A DNA stretch of 64,000 nucleotides from the NCBI RefSeq assembly GCF_905171765.1, contig NC_053393.1, forward strand, positions 192,351,921-192,415,920. Direction: 5' to 3'. Shown here piece by piece: positions 54,064 to 62,194 of this stretch. The notes under the pieces were generated by a model. That model had not been told where the DNA came from and searched no databases. It worked only from the letters and a program-made list of their open reading frames with translations. The DNA is from Bufo bufo (Eukaryota > Chordata > Amphibia > Anura > Bufonidae). Both the position numbers and the translations under genes were made by a program. Position 1 is the first letter of the stretch. Each line of letters opens with the position of its first letter.

Positions 54064-54882
54064 GGTATTTTTCGCTAGGAGAATTTTTGATGAGGAGAAT
54101 AAGATTATTATTTTTTTAAATCAAATGTGTTTAAATAATGTTGACACATAATGGGGGGGAGCTGCTGCTGACACAATGTTATGGGGGATCTGCTGCTGAC
54201 ACCCTGTTCTGGGGATCTTCTGCTGACACAATATTATGGGCGGATCTGCTGCAAAGTACTGTTATGGGGGAATCTGCTGTGATGCACTGTTATGGGGTTC
54301 TGCTGTGACGCACTGTTATGAGGGGATCTGCTGTGGCACACTGTTATGGGGGGAATCTGCTGTGATGCACTGTTATGGGGGGAATCTGCTGTGATATACA
54401 GTCACCAGGGGACACAAGTACACAGGAGCCGGCATGTGGGAAGACGTAAGGACAGAGCAGCCATGTGTGACAGGAAAGCCTGCTCCCGCCAATCGTCAGC
54501 CTGCTCCAGCTCACCAGCCCCTGGTCTCCCTGCAACTGTGCATCTGCCAGACATGCGCTCTCCTACCTTCAGCCTCCTCCCCTCCCCTGCCGGGCTCTCC
54601 AGCAGCACATTCCTCCAGCCTCCCTCCAGCTGGGCTCTCCAGCAGCACATTCCTCCAGCCCCCGCCGCACTCACTCTAAAGACAGAGTAAGTCATTGAAA
54701 AGACGGATGTCCGGTACATCACAGGCTGCTATCCCTATGCTGCACAGTCTGGCATGTGTCAGCAACATGCAATGCGCCGGGCCTTTTTTTCCACCTGCAC
54801 TGTATTCGCCCCATAAGATGCATTAACATTTCTCCCCCACTTTGGGGGGGGGGGGTGCGTCTTATGGGGAAAAAATACAGTG
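54064..54882. mobile_element. Third member of the CCGTATTTTTCGC palindromic family
   Basis: The left end is a shortened GTATTTTTCGC joined to TAGGAG, the right end is TGCGTCTTATGGGGAAAAAATACAGTG-like. The interior has the inverted 30-bp minisatellite (54150-54400, GATCTGCTGTGATGCACTG). Other interior sequence (54430-54700) is C-rich. Confidence 0.72.
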
Positions 54883-54969
54883 TATGCGGTAAAATCTTTA
54901 TTAAAGTATTTCGGTCGAAAAATGTTTTTTTTTCTGCGGTCAGCGCTGCGGCTATATGCGGTAAAATCT

Positions 54970-55431
54970 TCAGTGACGTATCTTGATGAACTTCGTGACT
55001 CTTCTGGGCTCAAAGCTATCTTTACGCTTTGTCTTCTCATTGTCTGTAGCTACTAGAGACTTGTTCATGCCAGGCAGGTTCCCCAGAAGTATCTTGGTCG
55101 ATCGACACTCTGTGATTGTGCCATTCTGTGGCTTCCTCATGCTGCTGCCACCTCCACACTCTGTGATTGTGCCATTCTGTGGCTTCCTCATGCTGCTGTC
55201 ACCTCCACACTCTGTGATTGTGCCATTCTTTTGCTTCCTCATGCTGCTGCCACCTCCAGACTCGGTCATTGTGCCACTCTGTGGCCTACTCATGCTGCTG
55301 CCACCTCTAGACTCGGTCATTGTGCCACTCTGTGGCCTCCTCCTGATACTGCTGCTGCCGACACCTCCAGACTCGGTCATTGTGCCACTCTGTGGCCTAC
55401 TCATGCTGCTGCCACCTCCAGACTCGGTCAT
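54970..55431 (-). CDS. Unidentified open frame of 17-residue repeats
   Basis: The minus frame opens MTESGGGSSM and carries seven repeats of a 17-residue unit (SGGGSSM-RP-Q-GT-type). It ends in a non-repetitive 45-residue tail (ILLGNLPGMNKSLVATDN, then KFIKIRH and a stop). The unit spacing is 51 bp five times and 60 bp once, all multiples of three. Upstream of the first ATG the frame is open back to a stop at about 55481, and CTAATATATAC lies there. I do not recognise the protein. The tail looks like ordinary coding composition. It may be a gene fragment, a captured exon or chance. Confidence 0.4.
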   Translation of the reverse strand: MTESGGGSSMSRPQSGTMTESGGVGSSSIRRRPQSGTMTESRGGSSMSRPQSGTMTESGGGSSMRKQKNGTITECGGDSSMRKPQNGTITECGGGSSMRKPQNGTITECRSTKILLGNLPGMNKSLVATDNEKTKRKDSFEPRRVTKFIKIRH

Positions 55432-55499
55432 TGTGCCACCCTGTGGCCTCCTCCTGATGCTGCCCAGGGGTAGTATATATTAGGCAGCAAGTGAACAGT

Positions 55500-56345
55500 G
55501 AGTTCTTCAACTTGATGCACCTAAGTCAGAGCATTTACAAAATAGCTTGTCTTGTTCAGTGTTAGTATTATGCAGTTGTTAGCAGTCAAAAATGGTCAAA
55601 ATAAGAATAACTGGTGAACTGTTGAGTGGATGATAGGTGCCCAAATATCATTTATGTGTGTAGAGAGAAAGTCTGTCTGGTCAAATACCACAGCAAGCTA
55701 TCGTAGCACTAGTTGCTGAAAATGTTAATGCTAATAAACGTGGATAAAGGAAACACCAGATCACTAGCTTCTCAAGGACCGCCCGTGCATGACCCTTGCT
55801 TGACTTGGAGCAAGTTCAGCATAAAATAAACTTTATTCTAAAATTATTTTAAAATCCACACAGGGCTGGCATTAGATGAGGGGGTGAACTTGGAAATAGC
55901 CCTGGGTCCCTAACCCCAAAGGAGCCCCCTTTCATATGGGGTGGCAGTTCACAGTGTGGAATTGGACCCTATGGCTCCTGTCTCTGCCACTCAGCCTAAA
56001 GGCTGAAGGCAACTATACCTGAAGCCTGCAGTATTTGGCAGTAGAATGGCATAAGAGGTCACAATGATATCACTACTATCTCCTGCTCTGGGTCTCACGC
56101 GATGACATAGGCATTCGTGATTACGTGAGACGAAGTGCAGGAGGTCGCAATGATATCATCGGGTGCGCCTGTGTCACCATCGCAGATGTTGGTGGAGAAT
56201 GGGTCAGGTGAGAATTTTTTTGTACTGTATATATACATTGGCACTACAGGGGAAGGGAATGTAAGAAAAGCCATTATGACCTCCATCTTGTCTCTCTTTA
56301 TTTATGGTTTCACATATAAACCTGTATGATTCCTTTAGCAACACT
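55500..56345. other. No recognisable gene
   Basis: A short GGGCTGGCATTAGATGAGGG block near 55863 resembles an end of a hAT MITE. 56080-56170 contains imperfect GATGACATAGG/GATGATATCATC repeats. No domain is visible. Confidence 0.5.
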
Positions 56346-56348
56346 GTC

Positions 56349-56698
56349 TGTAGAAAGATCACCCATGCATACTACTTTGGAATACCAAGGCCATAGACCA
56401 AGGTCTTATAACAAGGTCTGAGGATTTTTGCAAACTAGGATAAATATAATAAGACAACTTGATTAAGGATAAGTTTGCACAGACAGAGCCTTTTATGCAC
56501 GACCCTCTTTTTAAGCAGACGAGTTTTCTTTGATCAAAGTTGTATATAAGCCCCATCCTGATTTTAATTAAGCAGAATCAACTTAAACCACACTAACTGT
56601 TGTGTTTGTCTGATTTTCCGAGCTGCTCATGTATACACTGTTGCTTAATTTGGAACGAGGGGTTACATAGAAAAGGCTGATTTCACCCACAGAAAACA
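56349..56698 (+). mobile_element. Endogenous retroviral 5' LTR
   Basis: A block ending in CACAGAAAACA directly before a lysine-tRNA primer site, with TATATAAG at 56543-56550. The left boundary (near TGTAGAAAGATCACC) is inferred from the TG start, and no target duplication is visible because the element is truncated on the right. No gag, pol or env remains. Confidence 0.78.
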
Positions 56699-56716
56699 TG
56701 GTGCCCGAACAGGGAC
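56699..56716 (+). promoter_or_regulatory. Retroviral primer-binding site, lysine-tRNA type
   Basis: TGGTGCCCGAACAGGGAC immediately after the LTR differs at one base from the canonical lysine-tRNA site. This is the strongest evidence that 56349-56698 is a retroviral LTR. Confidence 0.9.
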
Positions 56717-56779
56717 CAGACTGCATCCTTCCATCTGGAACTCAAGGGAAAGGAGACACCAGGGAACAGCAGAATAAAT

Positions 56780-56800
56780 AAGCAGCTGCAAGGTAAGAAG
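56780..56800 (+). other. Retroviral leader splice donor candidate
   Basis: CTGCAAGGTAAGAAG fits the AAG|GTAAG donor consensus about 95 nt after the primer site, where a major splice donor is expected. The leader ends at 56880, cut by the hAT. Confidence 0.6.
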
Positions 56801-57214
56801 CTTCATTTTTACACTTCCTATTCTGTTTGTCCCTGGGGAGTCAGATTTCCCATTTCCGGGTGAGTTGTATGGGTATAGACTAGAGATGAGCGAATCAAAG
56901 CTGACGAAGTGGAATTAGTTACGAAATTCAGGAAAAAATTGATTTGCACCGAATGCGAATTTCCTCGCGCTTCGTAGTAACGAATAGCATTTTTCCTAAA
57001 ATGGCTGCTGAACGTGTGAGGACATTGAGAAAGAAAGTCTGGGAAGGCGGGATTACCCATACTGACATGCATGCAGCCAATCAGCAGCCAGTCAGCCCTG
57101 TGATGTCACAGCCCTACAAATATGGCAGACATCTTAGATTCTGCCATTCACCAGCGTAAGTGCAGGGAAAGACGTGTCTGCAGGCGCTAGGGACCGTGAT
57201 AGAAAAAGAGCGGT

Positions 57215-57665
57215 GCACTTATCTCTTTCAAAGCCCTTTTTTCCACTTATTAGTGGAAAAAGAATAAATATATTTGCAGCTCAGCCGTGCAGTTATCTGT
57301 TTTAAAGCCCTTTTTGCGTGTATTAGTGGAAAAAGGAAAAATATCTTTGCCGCCTAGCGGTGCAGTTATCTGTTTTAAAGCCCTTTTTTGTATGTATTAG
57401 TGGGAAAAGGAAAAATATTTTTGCGTTCAGCGGTGCAGTGAGAAATTTTACAGCTAAGTTTGCCGTGTATTAGTGGCGAAATACAAAAATATTTGCCGTT
57501 CATAGTAAAAATAGAAAGAAATTTGGGCCTAATTGCCGTTCTGCGGTTCAGTGAGATATTTTGCAGCCCAGTTTGCCGTGTATTACTGGCGAAATACAAA
57601 TATATTTGCCATTTAGGGTTGGACTTATCTGTTGAAAAGCCTTTTGTTTAAAAATATAAAAAAAT
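57215..57665 (+). repeat. Tandem array, about 80-85-bp units, in the hAT
   Basis: Blocks of GGTGCAGTTATCTGTTTTAAAGCCC then GTGTATTAGTGGAAAAAGG recur (57210-57420), with GTGTATTA(G/C)TGGCGAAATACAAA units after. Cut at 57675 by the palindromic MITE, resuming at about 58882. Confidence 0.8.
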
Positions 57666-57674
57666 TAGGGCCTA

Positions 57675-58879
57675 CCGTATGTTTCGCTTTATAAGACGCA
57701 ATTTCCCCCCCCCCCCCAAAAGTGAGGGGAAATGGCAGTGCATCTTATAAAGCGAACACTGCCATGTTTAATTTGGTGACGCTGATACATTGCGGCCTGT
57801 GATGTATCAGAGGGGTGGGAAGAGGGGACGGAGGCTGGCAACACTCACGGCGGGGCCTGATGCAGTCACTGTACTGTAATACATTGGGCCCCGCACACAG
57901 CAATTTTCATATATACAGTCTATAATCTTCAAGCAGTATCTCTGCTTTAAACTAGGGCAATCCTCTGTAGTAGTACAACTCACTATGAAAGTGGCAGGCA
58001 GGGCGGCAGCATAACCTCACGATTCTTACTCATTCACGCTCCTCACAATTCATTCATGAAGGAGGAGCAGGAGCGTGAATTAGTGAGCATCGCGAGGTTA
58101 CGCTGCTGCTCTGCCTGCCACTTTCATAGTGAGTTGTACTACTACAGAGGATTGCCCTAGTTTAAAGCAGAGACACTGCTTGAAGATTATAGACTTTACA
58201 TATGAAAACGGCTTCATTACACTCTGCTTTCCTCTATAACAGTATTCACTATGAAAGCAACGGTCCAGCCGGCGCGTGAAGTTACTCACTCACATTAATG
58301 AAGCTGGCAGGAGCGTGACTGACTGAGTGAGTGACGTCACGTGCTGGCCGGACTGCTGCTTTCATAGTGAGTACTGTTATAGAAGAAAGCATAGCCATTA
58401 AAAGAGTTTACATATAAAGTCTGCTCTGTGCCCTATGGTGTAATGGGGGTCACTATTCGCACAGGGACAATATACTGTGACACATATGATACTGTGACCA
58501 GCATAAGATCATCTTATGCTTGTCACAGTATCATATGTGTCACAGCATATTGTCCCTGTGTGAATAGTGACCCCCATTACATAAGATGCTATATGTGTGT
58601 CATCCACACATCCCCCGTAGTAGTATATCATCCACACATCCCTCTCATAACAGTGCATCATCCACAGATCCCCCATAAAAGTGCGTCATCCACAGGTCCC
58701 CCATAACAGTGCATCATTCACAGGTCCCCCCACAACAGTGTGTCATCCACAGACCACCATTAGTTCAAAACCCACCAAAAGCACACCTTTTGGTTATTTT
58801 TTTATTTATTATTATTTTCCTCCTCAAAAATCTAGGTGCGTCTTATCATCAAGTGCGTCTTATAAAGCGAAAAATACGG
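57675..58879. mobile_element. CCGTATTTTTCGC palindromic family member with two internal palindromes
   Basis: Ends CCGTATGTTTCGCTTTATAAG and inverted copy, TA on both sides (57673-57674, 58880-58881), 1,205 bp. It has a palindrome at about 57915-58200 (CACTATGAAAGTGGCAGGCAG blocks), a second at 58438-58582 (GGGGGTCACTATTCGCACAGG blocks), and a minisatellite at 58600-58760. TGACGTCA at 58332-58339. Confidence 0.88.
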
Positions 58880-58929
58880 TAATTGCCGCTCTGTGGTGTA
58901 GTTATATGTGGTGAAGCACTTTTCATGGG

Positions 58930-59795
58930 ATGTACTGAATTTCGTAGTGGTTTTAATTTCATTTCAGCCATGTTTTTTTCTGGAAAATTGCTGGGTGATT
59001 GTACAACTCCTTTTGCGGTATGGACCGAATTACATAGTGCTGACATTTTTTATGTGAAACTGGCTTTTTTGGGGAAAATTGCTGGGTGATAGTAGATTTT
59101 CTTCTATATGAACCGAATTCCAATATCCTTTCATTGGTGAATTTTTTTCTTTTTTTTTAAACCATGTTTTCTTCTGGGAAATGGATTGGTGATTGTACAA
59201 CTCCTTTTGCTGAATGGACCGAATTACATAGTGATGAAACTTTTTATGTGAAACAGGCTTTTTTTTAGAAAAATTGATGGGTGAGAGTAGAATTTCTTCT
59301 GTATGAACCAAATTCCAATATCCTTTCATGGTGAAATTTTTTATTTCAACCATGTTTTCTTCTGGAAAATTGATGGGTGATTGTACAACTCCTTTTGCGG
59401 TATGGACCGAATTACGTAGTGGTGAAACTTTTTATGTGAAACAGGCTTTTTTGGGGAAATTTAAAGGGTGATAGTAGACTTGCTTCTGTATGAACCGAAT
59501 TCCATTATCATTTCATTGGTGAAATTTTGTATTTCAACCATGTTTTCTTCTGGAAAATTTATGGGTGATCGTACAACTCCTTTTGCGGTATGGACCGAAT
59601 TACGCAGTGGTGAAACTTTTTATATGAAACAGGCTTTTTTGGGGAAAATTAAAGGGTGATAGTAGACTTGCTTCTGTATGAACCGAATTCCATTATCATT
59701 TCATTGGTGAAATTTTTTATTTCAACCAATTTTTCTTTGGGAAAATTGATCAGTGATTGTACACCTCCTTTTGCGGTATGGCCCGAATTATGTCG
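58930..59795 (+). repeat. 188-bp tandem array in the hAT
   Basis: TCTGG(A/G)AAAT..(T/G)GGTGATTGTACAACTCC recurs near 58980, 59172, 59360, 59548 and, shortened, 59737 (spacing about 188-192 bp), with ATGGACCGAATTACGTAGTGGTGAAAC between. The array stops abruptly at about 59795, where the kinase-like fragment starts. Confidence 0.9.
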
Positions 59796-59879
59796 TTGTG
59801 GGTTCTGCAGTAAACATAATGAAAACGCTGATGACAACACATCAGCAGACTTTCCCTTTACCATCTATTCACAATTAAA

Positions 59880-60305
59880 TCAAGCAGTTTCACTAAGTTG
59901 AAAACATTCATGTGTTTTTATCTGCTCCATCTGCATTTGATCTCCACAGTACACAAGACATGACAGGAGAGCCTCTGCTTTGGAGTCCAAGTCCAGTTTC
60001 TTAAGATCAGGAGTTCCATTAGAATTGTGCGCAACAATCTTGCTCCTTGTGCAAAGCCATAACAAAAGGACTCTGTAGGCATACACATCAGAGGAAGCTG
60101 GTTGCCCCAATTTTAATTCAGGAGCAGTAAACAGTGGGAAGCAAATAGAGGTGGATGAACTCAGCTGCTCTGTATCTCTTGTGAAGTCAATGTCTCCAGC
60201 AATGCCCCTCTCGCGATTTACAGCAAATACATTATTTTCATGTAGAGATCCAAAAATTATGTTGGAGGTATGTAGTGTATGCAAGCCATGTGCGACCCCT
60301 CTCAA
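59880..60305 (-). pseudogene. STK31-like: Kinase-domain fragment, STK31-like
   Basis: The minus frame of 141 residues reads VAHGLHTLHTSNIIFGSLHENN, then GDIDFT in the DFG position, APELKLGQPASSDVYAYR and LLLWL. That order is the catalytic loop, metal-binding loop and APE/F-helix region of a protein kinase. The catalytic loop lacks HRD and the DFG is DID, as in the atypical kinase domain at the end of STK31. I make that assignment from memory and it needs a search. The glycine after YAY is arginine. It is intronless over 141 residues and has a stop directly before it, so it is more likely a captured or retrocopied fragment than a working gene. Confidence 0.55.
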
Positions 60306-60339
60306 TTAAGGGCCTACTTGCCTTTTAGTGGTTCAGTTA

Positions 60340-61254
60340 CAGTGCTGCCCATAATTATTCATACCCCAGGCAAATTTTGACTTAAAATTACTTTTATTCA
60401 ACCAGCAAGTAATTTTTTGACGGGAAATGACATAGGTGTCTCCCAAAAGATAATAGGACGATGTACAAGAGGCATTATTGTGGGGGAAAAAAAAAACATT
60501 TCTCAGCTTTTATTTACATTTGAGCAAAAAGTGTCCAGTCCAAAATTATTCATACCCTTCTCAATAATCAATAGAAAAGCCTTTATTGACTATTACAGCA
60601 ATCAAACGCTTCCTATAATTGCAGACCAGCTTTTTGCATGTCTCCACAGGTATTTTTGCCCATTCATCTTTAGCAATGAGCTCCAAATCTTTCAGGTTGG
60701 AGGGTCTTCTTGCCATCACCCTGACCTTTAGCTCCCTCCACAGATTCTCAATTGGATTCAAGTCTGGACTCTGGCTGGGCCACTCCAAAACGTTAATTTT
60801 GTCTGCTAACCATTTCTTCACCACTTTTGCTGTGTGTTTTGGGTCATTGTCATGCTGAAACGTCCACTGGTGCCCAAGGCCAAGTTTCTCTGCAGACTGC
60901 CTGATGTTGTCGTTGAGAATCCTCATGTATTGCTCTTTTTTCATGGTGCCGTTTACTGTGGTTAGGTTCCCTGGTCCATTGGCTGAACCCCCCCCCCCCC
61001 TTCCCAAAGCATTAGGTTCCCACCACCATGTTTGACAGTGGGGATGGTGTTCTTTGGATTGAAGGCTTCTCCTTTTTTACGCCAAATGAAGGAAACATCA
61101 TTGTGACCAAACAATAAAATTTTTTGTTTCATCTGACCATAACACAGGAGACCAGAAGTCTTCTTCTTTGTCCAGATGAGCTTTTGCAAAGGCCAAGCGA
61201 GCTTTTGTGTGCCTTATTACTTGCTGGTTGAATTCATAATTATGGGCAGCACTG
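60340..61254 (-). mobile_element. Tc1-type element, TA duplication, internally deleted
   Basis: CAGTGCTGCCCATAATTATT ends in inverted orientation, TA on both sides (60338-60339, 61255-61256), 915 bp. Full elements of this type are about 1.6 kb, so the first half of the transposase is gone. Confidence 0.93.
60561..61189 (-). pseudogene. Tc1 transposase C-terminal half
   Basis: Frames 60962-61189 and 60561-61007. The first has the upstream beta-strand region (WRKKGEAFNPKNTIPTVKHGG). The second has the catalytic acids WTFQHDNDPKHTA and SPDLNPIENLWRELK and the conserved tail. The first catalytic aspartate region (usually FTDE-like) is replaced by VSFIWRK context. A run of C at 60990-61000 causes a frameshift. 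Confidence 0.9.
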
Positions 61255-61256
61255 TA

Positions 61257-62190
61257 GGTCTTTCTCAATAAGTGAGACTCCAGTAGTTAACCAGAAAAAA
61301 AGTGTGGACATGGAGTCCAGAAACAGTAAAGAGTCAGCGAAACTTAGTGTATCTGCTTTTTTTCCCAGCATGTAACTTGGTCAAGCTCATGAAAGAGAAA
61401 ACAGCAGTGGAATATTGTAAAACGATGATGGAAAAGTAGGTGAATCTGTAGTGATGAAATAAGTAATTAAACTAAGACTTGAAATGTTATTCACAAATTG
61501 TCTTTATTTTGTTTAATACAGATTATACACAAGAAAAAACAAAGTGAAGATTAATTATTTAGTTTCTTTTATTTTATAGGCAAAAGCTGCATTCTTATCA
61601 TTTAGGGAGGATGTGTGGCATGTGTACAGGGAAAAAAAACAAAACTGTACTTTTATATGTGCACTTAAATAATAAATTATTTTAATGATGATTGTTTGTA
61701 TATGATATGGGATATCCCTTACATATATTATTAAGTCCACGTGGCATTGTGTTGATTTTTCATTTTGTTGTACTGTATGTATTTTTAATGACCTGTCTTG
61801 AATAATTGGATTTGCATCTGTTTGTATAACCTTCTGTTTGTAGGAAAGAAGAAGATTGTGCATTATTAACCAAAAATGGGAAGTTGAGTTTAGGATATGT
61901 CTCCCTCTCTCTAACCTTTGCAATTCTGGATATGTCTAGGAATGGCTGGGTGCGAATGCATTGTTGACTTACAGGAAAACTGGGTTCTTGTATGAAGGCA
62001 GACAACTCGGGCAATTTATAGTAGCTGTGAGCGATGTCATAGGAGGGGAATGTGATAGCAACTACAATGTGTATGCAATAATAACAAGGCATATTAACAG
62101 CAAGGGAAATGTATAAAATTGAGGTACCGAGTGTGTAATGTTTTATGTGTTTCATATGTTTTTATATAATGTGTGTGGGGCTCCAGGAAA
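61257..62190. other. No recognisable gene
   Basis: Possibly continued hAT interior. There are minus frames 61555-61923 and 61760-62155 without a recognisable domain. A pyrimidine-rich TTTTATTTTATAG at 61568-61581 resembles a splice acceptor but no exon is evident. Confidence 0.45.
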
Positions 62191-62194
62191 AGTT

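Larger units (their letters stand above)
56881..60339 (+). mobile_element. hAT-type element, left end only
   Basis: TAGAGATGAGCGAATC begins at 56881 after GTATAGAC (56873-56880), which would be its 8-bp duplication. I found no second copy of that duplication or an inverted end in the window. The first 300 bp contain a CCAAT box (57074 on, CAGCCAATCAGCAGC) and a TATA-like CTACAAATATGG, the same plan as the promoter of the other two hAT elements but on the plus strand. Tandem arrays and the kinase-like fragment follow. The right boundary is unknown. Confidence 0.72.

Noticed and set aside
55431..55481. A convincing promoter for the 17-residue-repeat frame
   Set aside because: Only an AT-rich TATA-like motif is visible; too common in this window to call.
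59880..60305. The kinase-like fragment as an active gene
   Set aside because: A stop lies just before the homologous region, only part of a kinase domain is present, key residues are changed and it is surrounded by hAT repeats.
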